Shown: positions 33,930 to 43,328 of the stretch, piece after piece
Layout: every line of letters starts with the position of its first letter
How positions within the stretch are numbered: position 1 is the stretch's first letter
Notes under the pieces: model-generated
Databases searched by the model: none
Seen by the model: the letters and a program-made list of their open reading frames with translations, nothing else
Told to the model about the DNA's origin: nothing
Source of the DNA: Mycolicibacterium peregrinum
Lineage (GTDB): Bacteria; Actinomycetota; Actinomycetes; Mycobacteriales; Mycobacteriaceae
Direction of reading: 5' to 3'
Length of the DNA: 47,497 bases
Assembly: GCF_001665625.1 (NCBI RefSeq)
Contig: NZ_LZSY01000017.1
Location: 1-47,497, forward strand
Program-made: the position numbers and the translations under genes

Positions 33930-35828
33930 GTGAGCCAACCCGCGATCGCCCCGTCTCCGAAGCGGATCCGGACCAGTTCAGATCTGTGGCGGCTGTTGCC
34001 CTACTTGTTGCCATACCGGGCCCGTTGGATCGTGATGGTCGTGGTCGCAGTGGTCAGCCTGGCTGCCACGGTGGCGATTCCGCTGATGACCAAGGCCGTG
34101 ATCGACGGTCCGGTCCGTCACCAGGATCAACACGGGCTGTGGGTGCTGGGTTCGGCCGCCGTCGCGGTCGGAATCTCCGAGGCGGTGCTGTGGTTCATCC
34201 GGCGCTGGATGGTCGCCCGCGCGACCATGGGTGTCGAGGCCGACATCCGCAAGGATCTCTACGCCCGGCTGCAGATTCTGCCCATGAGTTTCCACAGCCG
34301 CTGGCAGTCGGGGCAGCTGCTGTCGCGGGTGATGAACGACCTGTCCACGATCCGCCGGTTCCTGTCCTTCGGGCTGGTGTTCCTGATCCTCAACGCCCTG
34401 CAGATCGTGGTGGTGACGTCGATCCTGCTGGCCATGTACTGGCCGCTCGGTGTGGTGGTGTTGGTGTCCATCGTGCCGATCACGCTGACCGTGCTGCATT
34501 TCGAGCGGGAGTACACCCGGTTGTCGCGGCTCGCGCAGGACCAGACCGGCCACGTGGCGACCCATGTCGAGGAGGCTGCGCTCGGGCTGCGGGTGGTCAA
34601 GGCGTTCGGCCGTGAGGATTATGTGTTCGACCGGTTCGACGAGCAGGCCACGCAGCTCTATGACACCCAGTTCGCGAGGGTGACCGTCTCGGCGAAGTTC
34701 TGGACGCTGCTTGAGGTCATCCCCAACCTCACGCTGATCGTGGTGCTGGGTTTCGGTGCGTACGCGGCGGGCCATGGCCACGTCACGATGGGCACCCTGG
34801 TCGCGTTCATCACGATGATGCTGTCGCTGGTGTGGCCCATCGCGTCGCTGGGCTTTCTGTTGTCGATGACGCAGGAGTCGTTCACCGCGGCCAACCGGAT
34901 CGCCGAGATCTTCGACGCCCCGGTCGACATCGCCGACGGCCCGGTGTCGCAGCCGCCGCGCGGTGGCCGGCTGGAGCTGCGTGATGTGGGCTTCAAGTTT
35001 CCCGACGGGGATCATGAATGGGCCCTACGCCATGTCGATGCCGTGGTGGAGCCGGGGCAGACGCTGGCGCTGGTCGGCGCGACCGGCTCGGGCAAATCGG
35101 TACTGGCCGCGTTGTTCTCGCGGCTCTATGACGTCACCGAAGGTCAGATCCTGATCGACGGCCGCGATATCCGCGAGCTGAGCCTGCAGGCGCTGCGGCA
35201 GACCGTGGCCACGGCGTTCGAGGATCCGACGCTGTTCTCGATGTCGGTGGCGGAAAACCTACGGCTCGGCCGGGCAGATGCCACCGACGAGCAGCTGGCG
35301 CAGGCCGTCGAGATCGCGGCGGCGCAGTTCGTCTATGACCTGCCGTTCGGCCTGGACACCCGGATCGGCGAGCAGGGCATGAGCCTGTCGGGTGGTCAGC
35401 GCCAACGTCTTTCGCTGGCCCGCGCCATCCTGGCCGCACCCAAGATCCTCGTGCTCGACGACACGTTGTCGGCCCTGGACGTGCACACCGAGGCCGTCGT
35501 GACCGAGGCGCTGGGCCGGGTACTGCGCGGGGTGACGGGCATCATCGTCGCGCACCGGGCATCGACCGTGCTGCTGGCCGACAAGGTGGCGCTGCTGCAG
35601 GACGGCACCATCACGCACATCGGTACCCACGCCCAATTGCTCGCGCAGGTACCGCAATACCGTTACCTGCTGGCCGCCGATGACCAACTCGACGACGCGT
35701 GTGAGCGCAACTGCGAATGGGAGGACGAAGAGGAGTTGGGCCGGCTGCAGCGCGGGCACGATGAACGCACGGCCATCGACGAAGTGGGCGAGCCGGGGCG
35801 TTTCGGTGCGGAGGTGCAGCGCCGATGA
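33930..35828 (+). CDS. ABC exporter half with degenerate Walker-B (half-transporter 2)
   Basis: A 632-residue membrane-plus-ATPase half-transporter with a GTG start. Walker A is GATGSGKS (about 383) and the signature LSGGQRQR (about 486). Walker B reads LVLDDTLSALD, so the catalytic Glu is replaced by Asp, a change known from TM287 and other heterodimeric exporters with one inactive ATP site. The switch His is present (VAHRAST). The C-terminus has an acidic tail of about 40 residues (EWEDEEELGRL). Its stop overlaps the next start as ATGA, which fits stoichiometric production of a heterodimer with half-transporter 3. Confidence 0.93.
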   Translation: MSQPAIAPSPKRIRTSSDLWRLLPYLLPYRARWIVMVVVAVVSLAATVAIPLMTKAVIDGPVRHQDQHGLWVLGSAAVAVGISEAVLWFIRRWMVARATMGVEADIRKDLYARLQILPMSFHSRWQSGQLLSRVMNDLSTIRRFLSFGLVFLILNALQIVVVTSILLAMYWPLGVVVLVSIVPITLTVLHFEREYTRLSRLAQDQTGHVATHVEEAALGLRVVKAFGREDYVFDRFDEQATQLYDTQFARVTVSAKFWTLLEVIPNLTLIVVLGFGAYAAGHGHVTMGTLVAFITMMLSLVWPIASLGFLLSMTQESFTAANRIAEIFDAPVDIADGPVSQPPRGGRLELRDVGFKFPDGDHEWALRHVDAVVEPGQTLALVGATGSGKSVLAALFSRLYDVTEGQILIDGRDIRELSLQALRQTVATAFEDPTLFSMSVAENLRLGRADATDEQLAQAVEIAAAQFVYDLPFGLDTRIGEQGMSLSGGQRQRLSLARAILAAPKILVLDDTLSALDVHTEAVVTEALGRVLRGVTGIIVAHRASTVLLADKVALLQDGTITHIGTHAQLLAQVPQYRYLLAADDQLDDACERNCEWEDEEELGRLQRGHDERTAIDEVGEPGRFGAEVQRR

Positions 35829-37669
35829 CGACTACCGAGTGGCGCGGACAGGTCACCGATGACGACGATCAAGCCGGCAGCTCCGGCACGTCCAACCTCC
35901 CGATCGACGAAAGCGTGCCCCGGCGCCGTGAGGCCCGTGAGCTCCTCATGTCACTGCTGCGGCCCTACCGTTGGACGGTTGCGGCGCTGGCTCTGGTGGT
36001 CATCGTGGAAAACGCTGCCCGGCTGTCGGTTCCGATCCTGGTGCAGCGCGGCATCGACCACGGCATCCCGCCGATTCTCGAGGGCGGCCCGGCCCGTGAG
36101 CTGATGCTCGTCGTCGGCACTCTGTGCGTGGTGGTGATCGTGCAGGCGGTCAGCCGAATGTTCTTCCTGCGCCGTTCCGGCCGCATCGGCCAGCGGGTGC
36201 TGCTGGAGTTACGCCGCCGGGTGTTCCGCCATTTCGGCAGGCTCGATGTGGCGTTCCACGATCGCTACACGTCGGGCCGGGTCGTCAGCCGGTCCACCAA
36301 CGACGTCGAAGCCATCCAGGACATGCTGGAAACGGGCTTCGACAGCCTGATCACCGCGGTGCTGACGTTGTTCGGCACGGCGGTTCTGCTGGTGGCGCTC
36401 GATTGGCGGCTGGGCCTGATGTGCCTGGCGGCGTTCCCGATCCTGGTTGCCCTGGTGTGGTGGTTCCGCAACGAGTCGGGTAAGACCTACCGGCTCGTGC
36501 GTGAGAGCGCGGCCCTGGTGATCGTGCAGTTCGTCGAGACCATGACGGGTATCAAGGCCGTGCAGGCCTATCGGCGCGAGCCGCGTAACCAGGAGATCTT
36601 CGACGACGTCGCCGACGAGTACCGTGCCATCAACGAGAAGACCTTCAAGCTGCTGGCCGTCTTCATGCCCGGGGTCAAGCTGGTCGGCAACCTGACGACC
36701 GGTGTGGTGCTGCTCTACGGCGGCTACCGCGTGCTGCACGGTGAGATGACCATCGGCACGCTGACCGCGTTCCTGCTGTACCTGCGGATGTTCTTCGAGC
36801 CGATGCAGGAGATCTCGCAGTTCTTCAACACCTTCCAGTCGGCGTCCTCGGCGTTGGAGAAGCTGGCAGGCGTGCTGGCGCAACAGCCCGCGATCGCGGA
36901 TCCGGCGCAGCCGGTCTCCCCGTCGGAGCCCAAGGGTGACATCGGGTTTCACGATGTGCAGTTCGAGTACGCATCCGGCCGGCCGGTGTTGCCCGGGCTT
37001 GAGCTCGCGGTGCCTGCTGGGCAGACCGTGGCGCTGGTGGGCACCACCGGCGCGGGCAAGACCACCATCGCCAAGTTGATCGCCCGGTTCTACGACCCGA
37101 CAGCCGGTTCGGTGACGCTCGACGGTGTGGACCTGCGTGAGCTGGCCCAGTCCGAACTGCGCCGGCATGTCGTGATGGTCACCCAGGAGAACTTCATGTT
37201 CTCCGGGACCGTCGCCGACAACATCCGCTTCGGGCGTCCCGAGGCCACCGACGCGCAGGTTCGGGAGGCGGCCGCGGCGGTCGGTGCGGACCGCTTCATC
37301 GACGCGCTGCCCGACGGATATGACACCGACGTGGCGAAGCGCGGTGGCCGGCTCTCGGCGGGCCAGCGTCAGCTGGTGGCCTTCGCCCGGGCGTTCCTGG
37401 CCGACCCAGCTGTGCTGATCCTGGACGAGGCGACGTCCTCACTGGACATCCCGAGCGAGCGAATGGTGCAGCGCGCGTTGGAAACCGTGCTGGCCGATCG
37501 CACCGCCCTGGTGATCGCGCACCGGCTCTCCACGGTGCAGATCGCCGACCGGGTGCTGGTGCTCGAGCATGGCCGCATCATCGAGGACGGGGCACCGGCG
37601 GAGCTGATCGGCCGGGCCGACGGGGCGTATGCGGCGCTGCATCGGGCCTGGGTGGATTCCCTGGCTTGA
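35825..37669 (+). CDS. ABC exporter half with altered signature (half-transporter 3)
   Basis: A 614-residue ABC exporter half. It has a soluble N-terminal stretch of about 40 residues, the six-helix domain (about 45-330), then the ATPase domain. Walker A is GTTGAGKT (about 405), Walker B is LILDEATSSLD with the catalytic Glu, and the switch region is IAHRLSTV. The signature reads LSAGQRQL instead of LSGGQ. In a dimer with half-transporter 2 this altered signature faces the Asp-substituted Walker-B of the partner, so one composite site is degenerate on both faces and the other is fully canonical, as in TM287/288. It ends the operon, followed by the third 58-bp hairpin. Confidence 0.94.
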   Translation: MTTTEWRGQVTDDDDQAGSSGTSNLPIDESVPRRREARELLMSLLRPYRWTVAALALVVIVENAARLSVPILVQRGIDHGIPPILEGGPARELMLVVGTLCVVVIVQAVSRMFFLRRSGRIGQRVLLELRRRVFRHFGRLDVAFHDRYTSGRVVSRSTNDVEAIQDMLETGFDSLITAVLTLFGTAVLLVALDWRLGLMCLAAFPILVALVWWFRNESGKTYRLVRESAALVIVQFVETMTGIKAVQAYRREPRNQEIFDDVADEYRAINEKTFKLLAVFMPGVKLVGNLTTGVVLLYGGYRVLHGEMTIGTLTAFLLYLRMFFEPMQEISQFFNTFQSASSALEKLAGVLAQQPAIADPAQPVSPSEPKGDIGFHDVQFEYASGRPVLPGLELAVPAGQTVALVGTTGAGKTTIAKLIARFYDPTAGSVTLDGVDLRELAQSELRRHVVMVTQENFMFSGTVADNIRFGRPEATDAQVREAAAAVGADRFIDALPDGYDTDVAKRGGRLSAGQRQLVAFARAFLADPAVLILDEATSSLDIPSERMVQRALETVLADRTALVIAHRLSTVQIADRVLVLEHGRIIEDGAPAELIGRADGAYAALHRAWVDSLA

Positions 37670-37692
37670 GCGTCCGGCCTACTTTCCTTCCG

Positions 37693-37750
37693 CGAGCAGA
37701 CGCAAAAGTACCCTAAATCATTGGTAATAAGGTACTTTCACGTCTGCTCG
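37693..37750. terminator. 58-bp TRIT-like hairpin, copy 3 (imperfect)
   Basis: It has the same 58-bp length and the same CGAGCAGACG ends as the copies at 21715 and 29751, but several mismatches in the stem, chiefly near the loop ATTG. The inner core is GTACC rather than CTGCCCC. It lies between the third ABC gene and the convergent YtkA-like gene. Confidence 0.8.
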
Positions 37751-37758
37751 TACAGGCG

Positions 37759-38166
37759 CTATCGCGTGGCGGTGACGCGCAGGACGGCGTCGTAGCTCTG
37801 CGGGCCCGAGCCGATGCGCACCGTGATGTCCCACCGTCCCGGCGTGGACAGGTCGATGACGCCGCGGTAGTCGTCTCTACCGATGGGCGTGGCCTCGACG
37901 GCCGGCGCGCTCAGGCCGATTTGCGGCATGCGTGGTTCGAACCGCACTGAATCCGGGGTCGGGGTTTCGCCCGCGCTGCCCAGGACCTCGACGGTGAGTG
38001 GGCTGACTCCCACCTTGGGCGGCTCGTCCTTCAAGCGCACCAGGTACGGGCCTGCGGTGGCTTCGGCGACGATCGGGGGTCGCGGTTGCGGCCACAACAG
38101 CCACAGCATGCCGGCCCCCACCGCCGCGACGATCACGATGATGCCCACCCACTGCAGGCGTTTCAT
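37759..38166 (-). CDS. YtkA/FixH-like domain membrane-anchored protein
   Basis: A 135-residue protein with an N-terminal membrane helix (about 8-24, GIIVIVAAVGAGMLWLLW), then an extracytoplasmic Ig-like beta domain. The segment MPQIGLSAPAVEATPIGRDDYRGVIDLSTPGRWDITVRI closely follows the YtkA/FixH pattern (MPxxG, then YxGxxxLxxxGxWxxxV). The family is often associated with copper or oxidase assembly, but the usual metal-binding His/Met set is not obvious here. It lies 6 bp downstream of the DUF1254 gene in the same operon. Confidence 0.83.
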   Translation of the reverse strand: MKRLQWVGIIVIVAAVGAGMLWLLWPQPRPPIVAEATAGPYLVRLKDEPPKVGVSPLTVEVLGSAGETPTPDSVRFEPRMPQIGLSAPAVEATPIGRDDYRGVIDLSTPGRWDITVRIGSGPQSYDAVLRVTATR

Positions 38167-38172
38167 GATCCG

Positions 38173-39483
38173 CTACAGCTTTTCGATGTCGGGCAGTGCC
38201 CAGGACTTTTCGAACAGGGCTGGTTTCGGCCCGTACAGCCGGAACAACACCTCGAACTGGCCGTCCGGGTTTGTCGGGATCCAGTTGGACTCTCGGCCTT
38301 CTGGGGCGACCGGGCCGAAATACACGTCGACGGAACCGTCGGGGTTCACGCCGAGATCGGGCCGGTGTGACGACCGGCTACCGTACGGCTGATCCCGGAT
38401 CAAGGCATGGGTGGCGCGGTCGTACGCCGTCGCCGACCAGTACAGCGAGACCGGTGGATCGGCAGGCACCCGTAACCGGTAGGTGGCTGCGCCGTCGAAG
38501 GCCTCACCATTGGCGTCGGCAATGGTCATCACATAGAACTGGCCCTGGCCAAGGTGTTTGGCGCTGAAGTAGATGAACGAGTACAGCAGACCGCGATCGT
38601 CGACGGGATAGCTGGTCGGGTCGGCGAAACCGTTCTGCATGCCCTGCACCACCTCGGGTGAGGCGGGCACGGCCCAGTGGGTCCCGTCGAAGTACGGCGG
38701 GGTGAAGAAGCGCGGATAGTTGGCGTCGAACCACTCGTGTGCCTCGGCGGCGGCCGCCTCGAGCACTCCCTTCAACTCGTCGTCCGGTTCGAACAGCTTG
38801 CCCTGCTCGATGCCGATCGAGGCCAGCACCGAAATCATCACCCGGTCCCGCTGCAGCCACGGCTCGCGTTGCACGAACTGGTCGAGCAGTTCGAAGAATC
38901 GCAGATTGTAGGGAATTGTGCTGTCGTACAAGGTTTCCGACGCGTCGACGAACGTGGCCCCCTGGCCGGGTTGCGTCAGCGGATAGCACTTGATGCGCTT
39001 GCCGTACTCGGCAGCCGCGGCGACGTCGGCGTCGGCGCTGGACGCGATGTTCGCCCGCAGCGCCCCGAACCCCATGTACGTCGCCGACGGCAGCGCGATG
39101 TAGCCGTCGGGAATCGCGCCGTCGAATCCGGGCGGCAGGATCAGGTACCTGGCGCCGTCACCCTTGTCGGCCCCCGCCGGTCCGACGTCTTCGAGCGCTT
39201 CCTGCCAGCTGTTGTCGACTGAACCGGTGATCGAACCGCCTTCTGCCGGTGGGATTTCCAGCACGACGGGCCCGTCCTGGGTGTTGTAGAACGGGAAGAA
39301 GTACAGGGTGTCGGGGTTGGGGGTCAGGGTCTGGTTCTTCCAGTCCAGCAATTTCGACCAGAACACCACCTGGTTGTCGGTGGCGCCGAGGCCCGCCGCC
39401 GCCTCACGCAGCAGTTCGAAGTTGACGGCGGGCATACCCCAGATCACGGCTTGCACGGCACGGGCATGTACCAATGGGTCCAT
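38173..39483 (-). CDS. DUF1254/DUF1214 domain protein
   Basis: A 436-residue protein with the two-part DUF1254-DUF1214 architecture. The N-terminal half has YFFPFYNTQDGPVVLEIPP and a WKNQTLTPNPDTLY segment. The C-terminal half has FYVMTIADANGEAFDGAATYRLRVP, PVSLYWSATAYDRATHALI and FGPVAPEGRESNWIPTNPDGQFEVLFRLYGP. It lacks the signal peptide that many family members carry, so it may be cytoplasmic. The function of the family is not settled. It starts 17 bp after the epoxide hydrolase stop, in a three-gene run with it and the YtkA-like gene, which suggests a shared catabolic or envelope role (inference). Confidence 0.9.
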   Translation of the reverse strand: MDPLVHARAVQAVIWGMPAVNFELLREAAAGLGATDNQVVFWSKLLDWKNQTLTPNPDTLYFFPFYNTQDGPVVLEIPPAEGGSITGSVDNSWQEALEDVGPAGADKGDGARYLILPPGFDGAIPDGYIALPSATYMGFGALRANIASSADADVAAAAEYGKRIKCYPLTQPGQGATFVDASETLYDSTIPYNLRFFELLDQFVQREPWLQRDRVMISVLASIGIEQGKLFEPDDELKGVLEAAAAEAHEWFDANYPRFFTPPYFDGTHWAVPASPEVVQGMQNGFADPTSYPVDDRGLLYSFIYFSAKHLGQGQFYVMTIADANGEAFDGAATYRLRVPADPPVSLYWSATAYDRATHALIRDQPYGSRSSHRPDLGVNPDGSVDVYFGPVAPEGRESNWIPTNPDGQFEVLFRLYGPKPALFEKSWALPDIEKL

Positions 39484-39500
39484 GCCCTGACGCTAGTACC

Positions 39501-40619
39501 TCAGCGCACGGTGTCGAAGAAGGTCTTCACATCCTCGACGAACAACTCGGGCTGCTCGAACGCCGCGAAATGACCGCCGCGCGGCATCGTGGTGAAGTGC
39601 GTGACGTTGTAGCCCGTCTCGCACCAGCTACGCGGGGCGCGCAGGATCTCCAGCGGGAACGACGCGATTCCGGTGGGCAGGTTGACGTATTCGCCTCCGC
39701 CCCATGTGTTGTGGCTCTCCCAGTACAGCCGAGCCGAGGATGCCGCCGATGCGGTGAGCCAGTAGAGCATCACGTTGTCGAGCATCTCGTCTTTGGACAC
39801 CACATTCTCGGGGTTGCCGTCGCAGTCCATCCAGGACCAGAACTTCTCCACGATCCAAGCGAGCTGACCGACGGGGGAGTCCACCAGCCCGTACCCGACG
39901 GTCTGCGGCCGCGTGGACTGCTGCTTCATGTAGCCCGAATCCCATTTGCGGTAATAGTCGATGCGGGCCAGTGCTTTCTGCAGGTCCTCGGTCATCTCGC
40001 CGATGCCCTCGGCCGGCGGCTGGGCGATCGGCATGTTGACGTGAATGCCTACGCACGAGCCGACGTTGCGGCCGATCTGCGTCGTCACCGCCGCACCCCA
40101 GTCACCGCCCTGGGCGCCATAGCGGTCGTAGCCCAGCCGCGTCATCAGGGTGTCCCAGGCCTGCGCGATCTTCTCGATGCCCCACCCCGCCGCGCTGGGC
40201 TTGGCGGAGAACCCGTAACCGGGCAGCGACGGACACACCACGTCGAATCCGGCCTCGGTCAGCGGCTCGATCACCTTGTGGAATTCCACGATGGATCCCG
40301 GCCAGCCGTGGGTGATCAGCAGCGGGAACGCGTCCTCGCGTCCGGATCGCTGATGGATGAAATGGATGTCCAGCCCGTCGATCTCGGTGGTGAAGTGGTC
40401 GAACCGGTTCAGTGCGGCCTCGCGGGCACGCCAGTCGTACTCGTTGGCCCAGTAGGCCGCCAGTTCCTTCGTGTACTCCAGCGGAATGCCCTGGGTCCAG
40501 TCCTCGACGCACTCGGCCTCAGGCCAGCGGGTCCGGTTCAGTCGCTGTTTGAGGTCTTCGAGGTCGGCGTCGGGGATGGCGATGCGGAACGGCTTGATCA
40601 ACGGGTCACTCAGGGTCAT
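39501..40619 (-). CDS. Epoxide hydrolase (EHN-type alpha/beta hydrolase)
   Basis: A 372-residue microsomal-type epoxide hydrolase. The N-terminal EHN domain contains FRIAIPDADLEDLKQRLNRTRWP. Oxyanion motif HGWPGS is at about 105, the nucleophile Asp is in GGDWG at about 172, and the catalytic His is in GGHFAAFEQPE near the end. It should open epoxides to diols through an ester intermediate. The ATG at 40619 is preferred because GAGAGG lies 9 bp before it; the ATG at 40628 directly abuts that site. It is the first gene of a run with the DUF1254 and YtkA-like genes. The natural substrate is unknown. Confidence 0.93.
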   Translation of the reverse strand: MTLSDPLIKPFRIAIPDADLEDLKQRLNRTRWPEAECVEDWTQGIPLEYTKELAAYWANEYDWRAREAALNRFDHFTTEIDGLDIHFIHQRSGREDAFPLLITHGWPGSIVEFHKVIEPLTEAGFDVVCPSLPGYGFSAKPSAAGWGIEKIAQAWDTLMTRLGYDRYGAQGGDWGAAVTTQIGRNVGSCVGIHVNMPIAQPPAEGIGEMTEDLQKALARIDYYRKWDSGYMKQQSTRPQTVGYGLVDSPVGQLAWIVEKFWSWMDCDGNPENVVSKDEMLDNVMLYWLTASAASSARLYWESHNTWGGGEYVNLPTGIASFPLEILRAPRSWCETGYNVTHFTTMPRGGHFAAFEQPELFVEDVKTFFDTVR

Positions 40620-40664
40620 GTAGGCCATCCTCTCAGCGTGGGGTGGCGCGCTGTGGTGAGTATT

Positions 40665-40707
40665 GCGCTGAAGATCGTGGCCGCCTGGTGACCGCGATCT
40701 TCAACGC
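40665..40707 (-). terminator. Hairpin downstream of the GAF-LuxR gene
   Basis: GCGCTGAAGATCG (40665-40677) and CGATCTTCAACGC (40695-40707) pair at 12 of 13 positions around a 17-nt loop, 24 bp past the regulator stop. There is no U-tract. It separates the regulator from the epoxide hydrolase operon. Confidence 0.6.
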
Positions 40708-40731
40708 AGGTGTTTCCGACGATCCGACGGT

Positions 40732-41571
40732 TCAGGGAATCTGCCGTAGCCGCCGGGCCTTGGACACCGCCTCGTGGCGGTTACGCGCCCCGAGTTTGGC
40801 CGCCGCGCTGCGCAGATAGCTCTTCACCGTCTCCGGCTTGAGTGAAAGGCGCTGGGCAGCTTCGGCATTGGTGCAACCCAGGGCGACCTGCGCGAGCACG
40901 TCGATCTCGCGGACCGTCAGGGGAGCGCTGGCAGGCGGGTCGCCGCGCAGTGCCACTGCCAGCCGGTCGGCGAGCTCGCGCAGCGGCCCGGCCAGGTCGG
41001 GGGTGTCGGCGGCGAGCCGGCGCAGGTCGGCGTGCACCTCGCGGATCTGCTCGGTGTCGGCTGGCCGGTCGGCGAAGGTGGTCAGGGCCGCCTCGCGCAT
41101 CCGCATCCGCCGGTCCACCTCGTCGCGCACCCGTAGTTCCTCACTCAATCGCTGCGCCGAGGCCACCATCGCGGCGGCGGTGCGGCCGCCGATCGGGGCG
41201 CTGGTGCGATGCGCGCCGTAGAGCACGGCCCGAGCCTGGCCGTCGACGACCACGGGCACCGCCAGGATCGAGCGGATGCCCTCCGACAACACCGGCGCGT
41301 CGTAGTCGTGGGTGATGGTCGAGGCGCGCCGGTAGTCGGGCACCGAGATGGGGCGACGAGACACCACGCTGGCCCCGCCCAACCCGGCGCGGGGCAGCAC
41401 CGCAAGCCCGCGCATCGCCCCGGTGCGGGTACCGAAGAACTCGCTGAGCAGCAGGGTGTCCTCGTGTACCTGCCCGCCGAAGGCCAGCGGCAGGCCGGTG
41501 TCGGCGGCCATTCGGCGCAGCTCTGCGCGCACCGCGTCGGCGTCACGAGGCCGCAGCAGCGAGGGGCGCAT
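40732..41571 (-). CDS. GAF-LuxR transcriptional regulator
   Basis: A 279-residue regulator with a GAF-like sensory domain (about 10-145, GLGGASVVSRRPISVPDYRRASTITHDYD ... GIRSILAVPVVVDGQARAVLYGA), a helical linker, and a C-terminal LuxR/NarL helix-turn-helix (about 218-275, LTVREIDVLAQVALGCTNAEAAQRL, then KPETVKSYLRSAAAKLGARNRHEAV). GAF domains of this type usually sense small molecules. It is divergent from an acyl-CoA ligase operon, with 59 bp between starts, and probably controls it (inference). Confidence 0.9.
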   Translation of the reverse strand: MRPSLLRPRDADAVRAELRRMAADTGLPLAFGGQVHEDTLLLSEFFGTRTGAMRGLAVLPRAGLGGASVVSRRPISVPDYRRASTITHDYDAPVLSEGIRSILAVPVVVDGQARAVLYGAHRTSAPIGGRTAAAMVASAQRLSEELRVRDEVDRRMRMREAALTTFADRPADTEQIREVHADLRRLAADTPDLAGPLRELADRLAVALRGDPPASAPLTVREIDVLAQVALGCTNAEAAQRLSLKPETVKSYLRSAAAKLGARNRHEAVSKARRLRQIP

Positions 41572-41630
41572 TGCAGGTACCCACTTTCGGGGGTAGCGGT
41601 GGGGTGAGTGTGACGTAGAGCATAACTGTC

Positions 41631-43328
41631 ATGAATGTCGCTGCGAGCAACACCAGTCGCTACCGCGATGCCCGTGACCAGCTGGTTGCCACCCTCGGGG
41701 ACTACGGGCGGGCCGTCGAGGAATTCGCCTGGCCGCAGATCACCGGCACTTTCAACTGGGCGATCGACTGGTTCGACGCCATCGCCAGGGACAACGACCG
41801 CACAGCGCTGTGGATCGTCGAGGAGGACGGTTCCGAGCAGCAGGTCACGTTTGCCGAGATGGCGCAGCGGTCCGACAGTGTCGCCGGCTGGTTGCACGGG
41901 CTCGGGGTGGGCAAGGGTGACCGGGTCCTGTTGATGCTCGGCAATCAGGTCGAGTTGTGGGAGGCCATGCTGGCCATCGCCAAGCTGGGCGCGGTCATCA
42001 TGCCGACCACCGGGGCGCTGGGCCCGGCGGATCTGGCCGACCGCATCACCCGCGGCGGCGCCCGGTTCGTCATCGCCAATCCCACCGACACCGCCAAGTT
42101 CGCCGACGTGCCCGGTGACTATGTGCGGATCGCGGTGGGCGCCCCGGTGCCCGGCTGGCACCGATACGCCGACGCCTACGACGTGCCACCGCGCCGGTTC
42201 GACGTATGCACCACGGTCGACGACCCGATGCTCATCTACTTCACGTCCGGAACCACCAGCAAGCCGAAGCTGGTCGAGCATTCCCAGGTGAGCTACTCCG
42301 TCGGACATCTGACGACGATGGCCTGGATCGGGGTCAGGCCCGGCGATGTGCACCTGGCGATCAGCTCGCCGGGCTGGGCCAAACACGCCTGGAGTTGTTT
42401 CTTCGCGCCGTGGATCGCCGAGGCGACGATCTTCGTCTACAACTACGCGCGCTTCGATGCGGTGGCGCTGCTGGACCAGTTGCGCCGGGCCGGGGTCAAC
42501 ACGTTCTGTGCCCCGCCGACGGTGTGGCGCATGTTGATCCAGGCCGACCTGGGGGAGCGTCCCGAGGGGCTGCGCGAGATCCTCGGCGCCGGTGAGCCGT
42601 TGAACCCGGACGTGATCGCCCAGGTGGAAAAGGCGTGGGGGCTGACGATTCGCGACGGGTTCGGCCAGACCGAGACCACTCTGCAGGTCGGCAACACCCC
42701 GGGGCAGCTGGTGAAACCCGGCTCGATGGGCCGCCCGATGCCGGGCGTGCCGGTGGTGCTGGTGGACCCGATCACCGGTACGCCTGCCGAGGAGGGGGAG
42801 ATCTGTCTGGACCTGGCACAGCGTCCGCGCAACCTGATGACGGGGTATCTCGGTGACCCGCAACGCAATGAGGCCGTGATGGCCGGCGGTTACTACCACA
42901 CCGGCGATGTGGCCAGCCGCGACGAGGACGGCTACATCACCTACATCGGCCGGACCGACGACGTGTTCAAGTCCAGCGACTACAAGGTGTCGCCGTTCGA
43001 GCTTGAGAGCGTGCTGATCGAGCATCCGGCGGTGGTCGAGGCCGCGGTGGTGCCACAACCCGACGACACCCGGCTCGCGGTGCCCAAGGCCTACGTCGCG
43101 CTGGCCGAGGGTTGGGAAGCCAACGCGCAGACGGCAAAAGATGTGATGGCTTACGCTCGTGATCACCTCGCGCCATATCTCAAGGTGCGCCGGGTCGAGT
43201 TCTTCGACCTGCCCAAGACCGTTTCGGGCAAGATCCGCCGCGTCGAGTTGCGCAAGCGCGAGGATGCGGCTCACGAAGCGGGCCAACCGATTTCCACCGA
43301 ATACCGATACGAGGATCTTGTGGAATGA
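41631..43328 (+). CDS. Medium-chain-type acyl-CoA synthetase (AMP-forming)
   Basis: A 565-residue acyl-adenylate-forming enzyme that activates a carboxylic acid with ATP and loads it on CoA. Motifs: P-loop [12 protein letters not shown]5 GFGQTETT, hinge region [36 protein letters not shown], and the C-terminal catalytic Lys in KTVSGKIRR. The N-terminal FNWAIDWFD and overall layout resemble acetyl-CoA-synthetase-like or ACSM medium-chain enzymes. No clear Shine-Dalgarno precedes the ATG. Its stop overlaps the next ligase gene as ATGA. Confidence 0.93.
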   Translation: MNVAASNTSRYRDARDQLVATLGDYGRAVEEFAWPQITGTFNWAIDWFDAIARDNDRTALWIVEEDGSEQQVTFAEMAQRSDSVAGWLHGLGVGKGDRVLLMLGNQVELWEAMLAIAKLGAVIMPTTGALGPADLADRITRGGARFVIANPTDTAKFADVPGDYVRIAVGAPVPGWHRYADAYDVPPRRFDVCTTVDDPMLIYFTSGTTSKPKLVEHSQVSYSVGHLTTMAWIGVRPGDVHLAISSPGWAKHAWSCFFAPWIAEATIFVYNYARFDAVALLDQLRRAGVNTFCAPPTVWRMLIQADLGERPEGLREILGAGEPLNPDVIAQVEKAWGLTIRDGFGQTETTLQVGNTPGQLVKPGSMGRPMPGVPVVLVDPITGTPAEEGEICLDLAQRPRNLMTGYLGDPQRNEAVMAGGYYHTGDVASRDEDGYITYIGRTDDVFKSSDYKVSPFELESVLIEHPAVVEAAVVPQPDDTRLAVPKAYVALAEGWEANAQTAKDVMAYARDHLAPYLKVRRVEFFDLPKTVSGKIRRVELRKREDAAHEAGQPISTEYRYEDLVE

